Shown here one piece after another: positions 29,705 to 39,647 of a stretch of DNA of 64,000 bases. The translations under genes were made by a program, and so were the position numbers. The notes under the pieces are model-generated. The model searched no databases and had not been told where the DNA came from. It saw only the letters and a program-made list of their open reading frames with translations. Each line of letters begins with the position of its first letter. Position 1 is the stretch's first letter. The stretch is from positions 1 through 64,000 of IMG/VR virus record IMGVR_UViG_3300044712_001906; one strand, written 5' to 3'. The DNA is from a virus.

Positions 29705-32365
29705 CTAGGCGTTGGACGCGTCGAGCCAGAAGGCGGGCATGCCGCCGGACAATAGACCGCTCTGCCCCCAATAGCGGAGCGTCCCCGCAGGGTCCGGCAG
29801 GACGCCGTTGGTCACAACGAACTCGAAGAAGTAGCTGTCAAGGTACGCCGAGGCCGCCGCGAGATTGCCAGGCAGCGACGTCGGGACCGTCTTGATCTGC
29901 CCGGAGGTCTGCGTCACGGTGGCGCCGCAGGCCAGGATGCAGGCGTTCCCGAGCGTGGTGTCGACCGACATGGCTACGAAGTACGGCACGCCAGCCTCAA
30001 GCGTGCAGGAGAAGCTGCCGCTGCCCCATGTGTCGGCCGCCGTGTTGAAGTCAGCCAAGTAGGCCATCCTGGCCAGATCCGACAGGCGGTACACGGCGAC
30101 GTGGTGCGAGGTGTTCGCCGTGGTGTAGATGCCATACCAGCGGATCTTGGAGACCGTGATGGTCGTCCTGGGGATAAACAACGAGCAGCGCGCGGTCGAC
30201 GTGCCGATCTGCGTTGGCGTAGGCGAGACCACGCCGGACGCCTGGCACATGGCCATCAGCCGGCCCGGATCTCCGTCGCCCACGCATCCGATGATCTTGT
30301 CGCCCCAGGCAGAGGATGCGAAGGGCGGCGTGGCCCACGACGGATCTGCGCCCGCTCCGCCATCCCTGAGGTAGCTCCCGGCCGCGCTCGGCGAGAGCGC
30401 CGCCCACCCCGAGGCGCCGCGGTAGAGGATTTGCCCGCGCGTCGAGCCGACGAAGTCCAGGACCGCCGATGCGCTCAGCTCCTCACCCGTGCCTGCGCCG
30501 GACGCGCGCCCGAGGACGCGAGCCCCGGCCGCGAGCCCGAAGTCCGCCGCGACGTGCGAGTGCCCCGTCGCCGCCTTCTCCGTGTCGAGCTCGTCGATCG
30601 CCGCCTGCACGTTGGTTGCGGCGATGCCGCCCGCCGGCACGTTGACGACCTGCGCCGCCGTGAGCCCAGACACCGGCGAGATGCTCTGCTCGCGGTTCTG
30701 GAAGAGCCGCACGACCTCGCGGATACGGCTCTTGCCCGTGCCGCCGTAGGTCGACTTCGTGTCGAGGATGACCTTGAGCAGCGGCGTGAACTCGGAGAGC
30801 GGCAGCGTCGACAGGTCGAGGCTCCCGGTGGTCTCCGCGCGCGCGGCAGTCAGGCTGGTGTGCTGCGCCTGCCCCGGGATCCAGACCTGCCGGAGCGCCG
30901 TGTCGAGTGCGGGCATGCCGTAGCAGTAGTAGCAAACGAAGTTGGTCGTGTCTGCGTCGGTCAGTCCCAGGCCGGCGCCGTCGTACTGGAGCAGCGTGCC
31001 GTGCTTGTAGATGAGGCTCGCGCCCGTGCTCCAGACCCACTCGCCGGACGCGAGCCGGTAGAGGTGCGAGTAGGGGCCGCCGTCGGACTGCGCCGTGCAG
31101 GACGTCTTGAGGTCCTCGTCGTAGATGTCGACGGCCGTCACGGCCATCGTCGTCGCGGCGTCCGAGTCCGTGTCCGGCGTGTAGCCGCTCGGCACGGCGC
31201 CGGTGAGCGCGCGCATCGTGCCCAGGGTCGTGTGCAGCTCTCGGTGGGTCGCCGTGTCCATGGCGACGGTGTGCGGCTCGTGGAACCCGATCCCCGATGC
31301 GAGCGTGCCCGACCAGTACACCTCGCAGGTCGGCGCGTGGAGCATGATGTCCCACGGCGTGTTGACCGCCGACCACGTCCACGCGCTTCCGTCCCAGTAG
31401 TAGAACCACCGCCCGGTGCTCGCGGTGTGCGCAGTCGAAACGTGCGGCGACGGCTCCGTGTGCCGCACGCCGTTCACGTAGACGTTGAAGGTCCCGCCCG
31501 ACTTCGCGGTGACGGTGACTTTCCTGGTCCCCGCATCGTAGGCCACCGTGACCGCCGGCGTGCCGTCCGTGTGCAGCTCGTAGCCGTACGCTTTCTGGCG
31601 GCCCACGAGTCGCGAATCAGTCCCCTGGACGACGTCTGACGACTCCTCGCCATCCGCGGCGAGCCGCGAGATCCCGGCGTCGGAGGTCGATGCCGCGGGG
31701 AGGTCGCCCGCCGTGTGCGCGTGCGATGCAGCGGCGGCCCCGATGTCCCCCGGCGAGAGCGCGTCGCCGCCGAGGGTCGCGTGGCTCGCCTTGTGCGCCG
31801 TCGGCGTCCGAGCGTTGCTCAAGCGGCTGTCCGTCGAGTCGACTGCCTCGCCAGACGCGCTCTCACCGTCGGTCGCCAGGCGCACAAGGCCCTTCGTCGT
31901 CGTCGAGGCGTCCGAGATCCAACCGTCGAGCTTGCCTCCCGCGTCGGCCTTCGGGATGGCGTTGGCGCCTGGCGTCGCCGTGCCGACCTCGTCCCCGCCG
32001 CCATGCTGGTGCTGCGTCGCGTGATTCCCGCCGCCGCCCGGGGCGCCGCCGTCGATGACCTGGCCGTCCTCGTTGAAGACGGCCATGTTCCCGACGCCGG
32101 CCGTCGGGACGAGCTCCATGCCTCCGCCGGCAGGCTCCGCCCACATAGCCGCGTCCTCGCCGGTCGCCGTCAGAACGTCGCCGGCCTGCGGCTTGGACGC
32201 TGTGCTGACGACGACGACGACGCCCTCTGCGGTCCGGAGGCCGCTCGCCACGCGGTCGTCGCTCAGGCGCGCATCGTCCCCGGCGCACGCCTGATTGGCG
32301 CCCTCGCCGAGGGTGTGGTGGATGGATTCCGGGCTGCGGTCGGTGTCGGGGAAGCGCGGCGCCAC
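29705..32365 (-). CDS. Large tail fibre protein (886 aa)
   Basis: Start GTG 32365 lies one base after the upstream stop. The N-terminal 260 residues carry repeats typical of fibre shafts (TDSRLSNARTPTAHKASHAT, DSRLVG; SHAHTAGDLPAAS). The middle is a Tyr/Trp-rich beta domain, a second shaft repeat follows (VPAGGIAATNVQAAIDELDT) and the C-terminal 200 residues form a beta-rich tip with Cys residues. Predicted role: host recognition. No intramolecular chaperone or lyase motif is seen. Confidence 0.75.
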   Translation of the reverse strand: MAPRFPDTDRSPESIHHTLGEGANQACAGDDARLSDDRVASGLRTAEGVVVVVSTASKPQAGDVLTATGEDAAMWAEPAGGGMELVPTAGVGNMAVFNEDGQVIDGGAPGGGGNHATQHQHGGGDEVGTATPGANAIPKADAGGKLDGWISDASTTTKGLVRLATDGESASGEAVDSTDSRLSNARTPTAHKASHATLGGDALSPGDIGAAAASHAHTAGDLPAASTSDAGISRLAADGEESSDVVQGTDSRLVGRQKAYGYELHTDGTPAVTVAYDAGTRKVTVTAKSGGTFNVYVNGVRHTEPSPHVSTAHTASTGRWFYYWDGSAWTWSAVNTPWDIMLHAPTCEVYWSGTLASGIGFHEPHTVAMDTATHRELHTTLGTMRALTGAVPSGYTPDTDSDAATTMAVTAVDIYDEDLKTSCTAQSDGGPYSHLYRLASGEWVWSTGASLIYKHGTLLQYDGAGLGLTDADTTNFVCYYCYGMPALDTALRQVWIPGQAQHTSLTAARAETTGSLDLSTLPLSEFTPLLKVILDTKSTYGGTGKSRIREVVRLFQNREQSISPVSGLTAAQVVNVPAGGIAATNVQAAIDELDTEKAATGHSHVAADFGLAAGARVLGRASGAGTGEELSASAVLDFVGSTRGQILYRGASGWAALSPSAAGSYLRDGGAGADPSWATPPFASSAWGDKIIGCVGDGDPGRLMAMCQASGVVSPTPTQIGTSTARCSLFIPRTTITVSKIRWYGIYTTANTSHHVAVYRLSDLARMAYLADFNTAADTWGSGSFSCTLEAGVPYFVAMSVDTTLGNACILACGATVTQTSGQIKTVPTSLPGNLAAASAYLDSYFFEFVVTNGVLPDPAGTLRYWGQSGLLSGGMPAFWLDASNA

Positions 32366-32366
32366 G

Positions 32367-33113
32367 TCACACCCCCTGCTCGGCATCGGCCGAGACGTGG
32401 ATCGCTGCGGCCTTGAGCGCTTCTGGCGTCAGGGAGGGGAGGGAGCCAAAGAACTCCGGTACGCCGTGGCTCGCACCGAGCGCCGGTGCTGCGACAACGA
32501 GCCACGCATGCATCGCTTCCATGTAGCTCTGCGCCTGCTGCAAGTAGGCGAGAAGCGGACCGGCGAGCACGAGCCGCTCGGCAGCCTCTCCGCCGCGGGA
32601 GACGCGCAGGACGCCATCGTCCGGCAGCTGCACGCGGGCCGTCGGGTCCTCAGCGTCGCCGAGGTCGAGGGTCCACGCGCCCCTCGAGTCGAGGATCTGT
32701 CGCGTGCCCCCGTTGACCCGCGCGAAGTCGGCAGGCCCGACGTCCCCGGGGTGGTCCTCGGCTTGATCGACGACGGGCGTCCGCTCGGCGATGGTGGCTT
32801 GGGTGTTCTGGAGCGCTCCGACGATGACGGGCGGGTACTTCCCTCGCAGGACGAGCACGACCTGCGTTCCCTCCGGGGTGTCGGCCCCAATCGGCACGCT
32901 GTCGGCGATAGTCTGCGGGTCGGGCGTCGGAGGATCGTAGCCCCACGCGCTCGCGCCCCCGCCGGCGACGACGAAGGGCAGGTCGTTCCAGCGCTGGGGG
33001 CTGTTCGGCACGAAGACGTCAACGAACACGCGCCCGTTGCGGATGCGCACGCGACGCACGTTCGCGATGACGGCGGTCGGCGGGCTCAGGATGCCGGTGC
33101 CGTGCGGTCTCAT
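32367..33113 (-). CDS. Baseplate spike / gpV-like protein
   Basis: A 248-residue protein with an OB-fold-like start (VIANVRRVRIRNGRVFVDVF), then LRGKYPPVIVGALQNTQATI and a beta segment (DSRGAWTLDLGDAEDPTARV) that resemble gpV/gp45 baseplate spikes which puncture the cell surface. A helical tail (LAYLQQAQSYMEAMHAWLVV) follows. It is preceded by the hub gene with a four-base overlap, the usual gpD-gpV order. Confidence 0.68.
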   Translation of the reverse strand: MRPHGTGILSPPTAVIANVRRVRIRNGRVFVDVFVPNSPQRWNDLPFVVAGGGASAWGYDPPTPDPQTIADSVPIGADTPEGTQVVLVLRGKYPPVIVGALQNTQATIAERTPVVDQAEDHPGDVGPADFARVNGGTRQILDSRGAWTLDLGDAEDPTARVQLPDDGVLRVSRGGEAAERLVLAGPLLAYLQQAQSYMEAMHAWLVVAAPALGASHGVPEFFGSLPSLTPEALKAAAIHVSADAEQGV

Positions 33114-35014
33114 CCGATGTTCCAGGCCGGGCGGCGGAGGTTGAAGTCGCCCATCTCCGCGTCCTCGCGCGCGGTCCGCACGCCGCCGACACCGAGGCGG
33201 GGATCAGAGCGCGCCGACTCGTCGAAGAGCCCGCGCGAGTAGCTGACGGTGGTCGTCGAATGGATGGCCGACCCGACGACCGAGAACTGGTGGGTGACCT
33301 CCTCGACGTAGCAGGTCAGCTCCGGGCCCGGAGCGCCGGCAGGCATGCCAACGCGCAGCGGCTCGCCGTGCCGCACCTCCGGCGAGAAGCCCTTGATGAC
33401 GATGGTGCCCGACTCGAAGCGCTCGTTGGCGTACATGAACTGGTGCGCCTGAAGCGCGATGGTGCGGATGCCGGTGATGATGTCGGCGATGTCGCTCGCC
33501 TCGGGAGGCATGAAGGGCCACTGCGGCTGGAACATCCGGCAGCCGCGCGTCCAGAGCTGGTTGCCGCCGAAGATGGGCAGTCCGGCCTCCTTCAGGAAGC
33601 GGATCTCCGACTGCGGATCGGTCGGCAGCCCCATCGTGACGAGGGTCACCGAGTCGTCTTCCGACGAGCTGTAGGAGACCTCGGTGACGCGGTCGGCGAC
33701 GACGCGGGTCGCCCTGTCGATGTTCCAGGTGGGCTGCTCGAAGAGCGTCAGGTCGAGGTCGGTCGCGGACACGTTCCAGCGATGGGATCCGTCCTCGCGG
33801 AAGATGTTCATCCGGTCGCGGACCCACCGCGACAGCGGCATCGTCCGCCAGGGGCGCATCCGGTAGACGAGCACGGGGTTGCGCCCGAGCGCCGAGCCGA
33901 GCTTGGACGAGAAGGCCGCCCCGGCCGGCTGGCTCCGCAGCGCCTGCAGCCGCCGCTCACGCTCCTGTGCGACCTCGAGCTCCGACGGCTCGAGGAGGTC
34001 GCGAAGCGACGCGGCGAGGTCCGTGCTTGTTGCCGCCGTGCCAGCGAGGTTGGCGCCAGCGGTGGCGCCCACCGTCTCGGCCTGCCGCTTCTTCCGGAGC
34101 TCATCGCGCACCTGGGCCTCGAGACCGAGGGGCGACGCCTGCGACGGCACGCCGGGGGCCTCGAGGGATGCGAAGAGCTCCACCATGTTCGGATCGGCCC
34201 CGAAGGTGCCCATGATGATGCTCAGCGCCGTGGCACCGACGGGCCTCACGGCGTGCATGCCCGGGACGCCCCAGCCCGGCACCGCTTCGGCCGAGCGGTT
34301 CGCGGCGAAGGCCGTCGCCGTCGTCGGGTCGTGGACGACGGACACGGCGTGCCCGAGCTCCTCCTCGCCGAGCGACTTCGGCAGGACGATCGCGGCGAGG
34401 TGCGGTAGGATCTCGCGCAGCGACTCGCCGATGTCCCGGCGCTGGTAGGACGGGAGCGCCGGAACGCTCGCCAACGCCTCTCGCGGCTGGTCCTGGAACG
34501 GGTCAAGGTCGCCCAGGCGGCTCGCGAGCTGCGAGCCCGTCTGCTTGGCGATGGTCGGCATGAGCCGCTTCGTGTCGGCGACGGAGAGCAGCGCGTCGAG
34601 CCCTCCCTCCCACGCCTCGAGGCCCATCACGCCGCCGAAGCGCGTAGCGCCGAGCTGCGAGAGCACGTAGAGCTCGAGGCTCCCGAGCACCGCGAGCCAC
34701 GGCACGGCCTCGACCGTCGTCGGGCGCGAGACGATGGCGCCGGCGGGCCCGGACGCCGTGATGCCTCCGCCCCTGCGCTTCACGTACCCGAAGGCGAGCG
34801 CATCGCGGGTCACGCCGTCGCGCACGACGATCCAGTCGCCGTGACGCGGCCACACCTCGCGCTGCTGGCTCCGAGGCACCTGGAGCGTCAGGGAGATCTT
34901 GCCCCACGGCTGAGCCACCGCGTGCGACCAGCTGACCGACGTGCACCAGTCCGTCAACTGGATGACGCCGCGGGTGTGCGTGTGGAGCTCGATGGTCGGA
35001 GGCGTGGCGGCCAT
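33110..35014 (-). CDS. Baseplate hub protein (late control gpD-like)
   Basis: The ATG at 35014 overlaps the tape-measure stop (TGATG) and replaces a longer shadow frame. The 634-residue protein begins VIQLTDWCTSVSWSHAVAQP and GKISLTLQVPRSQQREVW, the fold-start of tail-hub proteins. It has a central helical Ala/Leu/Gln-rich insertion and ends with ELTCYVEEVTHQFSVVGSAI and STTTVSYSRG, the typical hub end. The hub joins tube and spike. It is longer than P2 gpD because of the insertion. Confidence 0.7.
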   Translation of the reverse strand: MAATPPTIELHTHTRGVIQLTDWCTSVSWSHAVAQPWGKISLTLQVPRSQQREVWPRHGDWIVVRDGVTRDALAFGYVKRRGGGITASGPAGAIVSRPTTVEAVPWLAVLGSLELYVLSQLGATRFGGVMGLEAWEGGLDALLSVADTKRLMPTIAKQTGSQLASRLGDLDPFQDQPREALASVPALPSYQRRDIGESLREILPHLAAIVLPKSLGEEELGHAVSVVHDPTTATAFAANRSAEAVPGWGVPGMHAVRPVGATALSIIMGTFGADPNMVELFASLEAPGVPSQASPLGLEAQVRDELRKKRQAETVGATAGANLAGTAATSTDLAASLRDLLEPSELEVAQERERRLQALRSQPAGAAFSSKLGSALGRNPVLVYRMRPWRTMPLSRWVRDRMNIFREDGSHRWNVSATDLDLTLFEQPTWNIDRATRVVADRVTEVSYSSSEDDSVTLVTMGLPTDPQSEIRFLKEAGLPIFGGNQLWTRGCRMFQPQWPFMPPEASDIADIITGIRTIALQAHQFMYANERFESGTIVIKGFSPEVRHGEPLRVGMPAGAPGPELTCYVEEVTHQFSVVGSAIHSTTTVSYSRGLFDESARSDPRLGVGGVRTAREDAEMGDFNLRRPAWNIG

Positions 35015-36516
35015 CAGTGCACCGCTCCCTTCACCGCGTCGATGACCGTGTCGAACCCGCTCTTGATGGAGTCGCGGACGCTGCCGACCGTGTCCTTCAC
35101 CGCATCGACCGCGATGGTCGAGACGAAGTCCGAGAGCTTCCCGCTCCGGATGGCGTCCGCGAGCTTGTTGACCGCATCGACCGATGCCGCGCCCAGAGCG
35201 GTCATCGCTCGGTTGACGCCGGCCTCGGCGACCACGACGTCGCCCCACTGCTTGTCGGAGGCGCTGTTGATCTTCGACCACTCGGCGGCTGCGATGGTGG
35301 TCGACAGGCCGTAGTTGGCGCCCGTGAACCGAGCCGACTTGCCGGCCGACGCCTCGCTCCCGGAGAGGTTGACGACGCCGCGAGCCGCGTCCGACCCGAT
35401 GCCGAGCGACGCCATCGCGGCGAACTGTCCGGCCGAGCCCGTGCCGGCGTAGGCCCCGAGCGCCAGGTTCGGGTCGGTCATCATCCGCTCGTAGCCCTGC
35501 ATGAGCCCGCCGAAGCCTGGCCCGCCGAGTCTCGCGGCGTTGCGGAGCATGTAGGCCTCGCTCAGGCTGCCGAAGCCGGCCAAGAGCCCCGCGCGGCCCT
35601 GCCCTGCAAGCCCGGTGGCGCGTGCTGCAAGCTGCGGCTGCAGCGTGCCCATGCCGGCGAGGCCCGGCGTGTTCTCCATGCGTCCGGTCGCCCGGTTGAA
35701 GGCGTCGAGGTCCATCTTGAGGCCCTGGGACGCCATCTGGGACGTGGCGCCAGCGATGGTGGCAAGCCATCGATCCAGCGACGAGCCGCGAAGCCCCTGC
35801 GAGAAGGCCTGACGCAGCGCGGCCTGCGCGTCTCCGTTCTTCCCGCCGCCGCCGGCGCCCATGGAGCCCGCGTAGCCAGCGATGGCGCCCATGGACGCGC
35901 CAGAGAAGCCAGCGAGGTGGAGCGGGTTCATCCCGCCCATGCCGATGTCGGACGCGCCCACCATGCCCCGGGAGCGCGCGAACTGGAGCTGCATCGCCGA
36001 CGACTCGCCCGGCGTGAGGCCGAACTGCGTGCCGATGGCGCCCATGCCGGCGCCGCTGAGGCCCGCTACCTGGGCGTTGGCGATGTTCTTCTGGACGCTC
36101 GCGCGGTTGACGGCGTTCTGGTAGCCGGTCGCGATGGCGTTCGGGATGAGGCCGCCGGCGAGCCCGAGGATGCCCCCGAGCCCGCGGAGAGCGGTCCCGC
36201 CAGCGCCACCCACGCGGTCGGCCAGCTTGTTCGCGCCGTAGCTGCCGGCGAGGAGAGCGCCCCCGGCGACCGCGCCGTAGGGGTTCGACGCAAGGTGACC
36301 AGCGAGATAGCCGGCGCCGGCCATCATCGCCGTGCCGATGCCTCCGCGCCCCGCCTGTCCGGCCCGTCCGCCTCCGGCCGACCCGCCGCCTCCGAGCGCC
36401 TTCCCTGCCGCGTCCGCGGCACGGTCAAGCGACCGCTCGACGCCTTGGATCGCCTGCTGCGCCTTTCGGGTGTCGGCGTTGACCTCGAGCGTTACCTTGT
36501 GGCGGGTCTCACCCAC
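35014..36516 (-). CDS. Tail tape measure protein (500 aa)
   Basis: The protein is Gly/Ala-rich and helical, begins with an amphipathic helix (KAQQAIQGVERSLDRAADAA) and has hydrophobic spans (GIGTAMMAGAGYLAGHLASN, ALRGLGGILGLAGGLIPNAI) typical of tape measures. It lies directly after the chaperone pair, as in most tailed phages. At 500 residues it implies a short tail, roughly 75 nm by the usual 0.15 nm per residue. No lysozyme or peptidase domain is visible. The ATG overlaps the upstream gene by eight bases. Confidence 0.82.
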   Translation of the reverse strand: MGETRHKVTLEVNADTRKAQQAIQGVERSLDRAADAAGKALGGGGSAGGGRAGQAGRGGIGTAMMAGAGYLAGHLASNPYGAVAGGALLAGSYGANKLADRVGGAGGTALRGLGGILGLAGGLIPNAIATGYQNAVNRASVQKNIANAQVAGLSGAGMGAIGTQFGLTPGESSAMQLQFARSRGMVGASDIGMGGMNPLHLAGFSGASMGAIAGYAGSMGAGGGGKNGDAQAALRQAFSQGLRGSSLDRWLATIAGATSQMASQGLKMDLDAFNRATGRMENTPGLAGMGTLQPQLAARATGLAGQGRAGLLAGFGSLSEAYMLRNAARLGGPGFGGLMQGYERMMTDPNLALGAYAGTGSAGQFAAMASLGIGSDAARGVVNLSGSEASAGKSARFTGANYGLSTTIAAAEWSKINSASDKQWGDVVVAEAGVNRAMTALGAASVDAVNKLADAIRSGKLSDFVSTIAVDAVKDTVGSVRDSIKSGFDTVIDAVKGAVH

Positions 36517-36745
36517 GGCGCTCCTCCTCCCACGCCTCGCGTTCGAGCGCGTCCCACTGCGGATCCCCGAGGAGCACCGGCCCCTTGTCGGCCTGCGACT
36601 TCGCCGCGGCCGTCATCCGGGCCTTCTCCATCGCGGACCACTCCGCGTCGGAGAGCCGCATGAGCACCGCTTCGGCCTCGTCGGCTGCGGCGAGGTCGGG
36701 CATCAAGGGGTGCGTCCGGCTACGCGGCGGCTCCGGCCAGGCCAT
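36509..36745 (-). CDS. Tail assembly chaperone, second frame (78 aa)
   Basis: A 78-residue acidic helical protein (ADEAEAVLMRLSDAEWSAME) directly before the tape measure. It overlaps the end of the first chaperone gene by 26 bases in the +1 (= -2) frame. Its own ATG has GGAGGTGG upstream, so independent translation is possible. In many phages this pair is joined by programmed frameshifting; no clear slippery run is seen in the overlap. Confidence 0.65.
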   Translation of the reverse strand: MAWPEPPRSRTHPLMPDLAAADEAEAVLMRLSDAEWSAMEKARMTAAAKSQADKGPVLLGDPQWDALEREAWEEERRG

Positions 36746-37208
36746 GCGCGACCACCTCCAGCCGGCGGCCGCCCGCGCCCTCCTGACCCGCTCCTCCGTC
36801 TCTGCGAAAGTAGCGGGCGGTGTGCGCCTCCGTGATGGCGAAGAGCCGGCCGAGTAGCTCCTCGTCCTCGCCGATGGCCTCGAGGAGCCAGTCAGGCACT
36901 TCGCGGAGCTGCGTCGCGACCGAGACCAGCGCCCAGATCTGGGACTGCGCCGCGGGCGGGAGATGCTCCCAGGGCATGCCGGCGCACGCCGCGGCCCATC
37001 GGTCGCGCTTCACGAGCTCGTCGCGCGTCATGATGCGCGAGACGACGGTCGCGCGGTGGAGCTCTCCCGACAGCGGGTGCTCCCAGGCGACAACGACGTC
37101 GAGGTCGCGCGGCACGAGCGGCTTCGTCTCCGGCACCTGCTCCGCCGGGGGCTCCCCGCGGTTCATGCGTCGGAGGTCGACAGTCCCGAGGCTCGGAGGC
37201 TTCGTCAT
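36720..37208 (-). CDS. Tail assembly chaperone, first frame (162 aa)
   Basis: A 162-residue protein (VVVAWEHPLSGELHRATVVS, then helical SQIWALVSVATQLREVPDWL and EDEELLGRLFAITEAHTARY), consistent with the conserved globular N-terminal chaperone that coats the tape measure during tail assembly. It lies between the tube and the second chaperone gene. The last 26 bases are shared with the second chaperone. Confidence 0.68.
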   Translation of the reverse strand: MTKPPSLGTVDLRRMNRGEPPAEQVPETKPLVPRDLDVVVAWEHPLSGELHRATVVSRIMTRDELVKRDRWAAACAGMPWEHLPPAAQSQIWALVSVATQLREVPDWLLEAIGEDEELLGRLFAITEAHTARYFRRDGGAGQEGAGGRRLEVVAHGLAGAAA

Positions 37209-37232
37209 GGTCTCGGCCCACCCCTTCCTGCG

Positions 37233-37661
37233 CTACGCCGTCTGCTCGTCGAACACGGTGATGCCGACGCCGCCGACGTCGGACATCAGCACGCCGCCGA
37301 GGCTCAGGTTCGTGCCGACGCTCTGGATGCGCGCGCCCTCGACCTTCAGGATCGGCGCGTCCTCCTTGCGGTTCCAGAGCTCGAGCGTCATCTTCGGGAA
37401 GCGCAGCACGTCGAGCGTGCCGCCCCGAGGCATGACGCCGAGCTCGCCGAACGAGCGCTTGTAGACGCGGACGAACCCGGCCGACCACGAGACGGAGCGC
37501 GCGTTGGGCACGTGCTCGATGGGGTCGATCTCTCCGAGCTCGCGCACCTCGGCGTGGTCGATCGTCTCGTTGACCGAGACGGACTGGCAGTGCCCGACCT
37601 TCCGGCCGTTGAACTTGAGCCAGGCGCCCGCCGAACCTACCGCACGTCCCTCGTCGGCCAT
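37233..37661 (-). CDS. Tail tube protein
   Basis: A 142-residue, beta-rich protein (GAWLKFNGRKVGHCQSVSVN, VSWSAGFVRVYKRSFGELGV, TLELWNRKEDAPILKVEGAR) with the size and strand pattern of myovirus tail tubes. It directly follows the sheath gene, which fits the universal sheath-tube order. It stacks as hexameric rings inside the sheath. Confidence 0.78.
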   Translation of the reverse strand: MADEGRAVGSAGAWLKFNGRKVGHCQSVSVNETIDHAEVRELGEIDPIEHVPNARSVSWSAGFVRVYKRSFGELGVMPRGGTLDVLRFPKMTLELWNRKEDAPILKVEGARIQSVGTNLSLGGVLMSDVGGVGITVFDEQTA

Positions 37662-37676
37662 GGTCTGACCTCCCTG

Positions 37677-39647
37677 CTACTGGATGACCGTCGTCGCGTG
37701 GACGGCGTGGCTGTTGAGCACGACGAACTTCTTCGTGATGCGCGGCGCGTAGTCCCAGTCGCCCACGAGCACTTCGCCCTCGTCGCGGATGGTCGCGGAG
37801 CGGTCGTCGAACGAGACGATCCGCCCGTCGGCCACCTGCTGACGGAGCACCTTCTTGAGCAGCGTGAGGGCGGCCGCGGCATCGGTGTCCTCGTCCGCCA
37901 CGAGGACGCGCATGGCCTCCCGGGTCTCGCGCACGTGTGTCAGGCAGCCCTCGACGGTTGCGCCGTCGCTGAGCGCCGGGTTGTCGTCCTCCTGCCAAGT
38001 CGTGAGGTCGTCCTCGACGCGCCAGCCGACCTCGTCCTCGGTCAGGATGACGGCGCGCATCTCGAGCATCTCCTCGACCTCGGACGCCGGCGTCCAGTCG
38101 GCGCCCTGCCGCACGCCGATGACGCGCGGGCGCTTCCAGGTGAGCGACGTGCCGACGTTGACCCCGGCCTGCATGCCGCAGAGCATGAGGGCGAGCCGAT
38201 TCGGCTCCACCCACGATCTGCGGCCGCGGTAGTCGACGAGCTCCACTTCCTGCGCCACGAGCTTCGCGTACTGCGAGTTGAGCCCGTTCAGGCGAGCGCG
38301 GATCTGGTCCCGGGTCTCGTCGGGCTCGGTGCCGAGCCAGGCCTGACGCTCCGAGCTGCCGGCGACGTCGACGCAGTGCGCGAGAGCCTTGGCGTGCACG
38401 GTCGAGTCCTGAGAGTCGAGCCAGAGCAGGTGGATGGGCAGGTTCTCGAGCGACGCGAGCGCGGTCTCGTAGTCGTCCGCGTCAGGAGCGGCGGCCGACC
38501 CGCCGGAAAGGTAGCTCGCCACCAGCGCCACCGGTGGCTTGGTCGCGTTCGCCGCCCGCTCCACCTCGACGAGCGAGGAGGCACCGAGGGCCGTCTCGAT
38601 CGCCCAGAGGTCAGCCTTGAGCGAGATCGTGGCGGCCTTGATGCTCCCTCCGGCCGTCTCGTCGAGCTCGTCGAGCCCGATGACGGCGGCCTTGGCGCTG
38701 ACGATGGTCGCGTCGAACCCCTTGCCGGAGTAGTGGTTGATGTGGTCGGCGGCATCCTTGGCCGTCGGGTACTGCGCGAGCTGCAGGTCGAACGCCCGGC
38801 CTTCGATGGTGAAGGTCGGCGCGGCGGCTCCTGTCTCGGCGAACACGATCGTCGTGACCGCGTTCCAGGACTTCGTCGACGTCTTGAAGACCGCGTCACC
38901 GGCAAGCCAGGTCAGCGTCTCCGTCTCCGGGGAGCCCGTGGCGCGGTTGATGCCGCTGATGACCGCCGTGAACTGCTTGTCGGCCGCGGGAGCGCCAGAC
39001 GGGGTGATCTTGATGGTCCCGTCGAACGCCATCTTGCTCGGCGTGTAGGTGCCGAGCGCGATGGTCGTCTTGGTGTAGCTGATGCGCAGGCCGGTCGAAG
39101 GCGCGTAGGTGAGCGCCATCGTCGTCGCCTCCGTCTCGTCGTAGGTGACCGACAGGACGAGGCCCGAGCCGATCTTGGTGAAGCGCTCCACCTTCGCGTC
39201 GCGCTCGAGGGTGTAGTCCCACTTCGTCGCGTCGCCGGTGTTGGCCGCGACCGTCACCTTGATGCGGTTGCCCGCGTAGCCCCATCGCTTCGCGTTGACG
39301 ACCAGGGATCCGGCGCCTCCGGCGTCGAGCAACGTCCTGGTCGCCTGCGTCGTGACGCCGGCGCCGACGAGGTAGACCCGCGACGGTGCGCCGCGCACGG
39401 CCTGGTCATTCGAGGGCGAGTAGATGATGTCGACGAGCTCCTTCAGGAGCTCGCTCCCGGGCTCGACGGCGAGGAGCGACGACGGGCTCATCGCCATGAC
39501 GGGCGCGGCCTGCTCGAGGAAGGGGAAGTCCCCCACGAGCGCCACAGACTTGCCTCCTGGCGACTGGCCGCCGAGGGCGGAGACGTCCGAGGTGCTGTAG
39601 ACGCCGGGGCGCCGGGTGACGCGACCGTTGACGTTGACCGAGCCCAT
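37677..39647 (-). CDS. Tail sheath protein (656 aa)
   Basis: The N-terminus has RRPGVYSTSDVSALGGQSPG and KSVALVGDFPFLEQAAPVMA, the usual start of sheath proteins. A large inserted variable domain occupies about residues 120 to 350. The conserved C-terminal region with SWVEPNRLALMLCGMQAGVN, KKVLRQQVADGRIVSFDDRS and the final strand completes the fold. The sheath contracts on infection. It identifies the phage as a myovirus. It is larger than P2 gpFI because of the insertion. Confidence 0.88.
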   Translation of the reverse strand: MGSVNVNGRVTRRPGVYSTSDVSALGGQSPGGKSVALVGDFPFLEQAAPVMAMSPSSLLAVEPGSELLKELVDIIYSPSNDQAVRGAPSRVYLVGAGVTTQATRTLLDAGGAGSLVVNAKRWGYAGNRIKVTVAANTGDATKWDYTLERDAKVERFTKIGSGLVLSVTYDETEATTMALTYAPSTGLRISYTKTTIALGTYTPSKMAFDGTIKITPSGAPAADKQFTAVISGINRATGSPETETLTWLAGDAVFKTSTKSWNAVTTIVFAETGAAAPTFTIEGRAFDLQLAQYPTAKDAADHINHYSGKGFDATIVSAKAAVIGLDELDETAGGSIKAATISLKADLWAIETALGASSLVEVERAANATKPPVALVASYLSGGSAAAPDADDYETALASLENLPIHLLWLDSQDSTVHAKALAHCVDVAGSSERQAWLGTEPDETRDQIRARLNGLNSQYAKLVAQEVELVDYRGRRSWVEPNRLALMLCGMQAGVNVGTSLTWKRPRVIGVRQGADWTPASEVEEMLEMRAVILTEDEVGWRVEDDLTTWQEDDNPALSDGATVEGCLTHVRETREAMRVLVADEDTDAAAALTLLKKVLRQQVADGRIVSFDDRSATIRDEGEVLVGDWDYAPRITKKFVVLNSHAVHATTVIQ

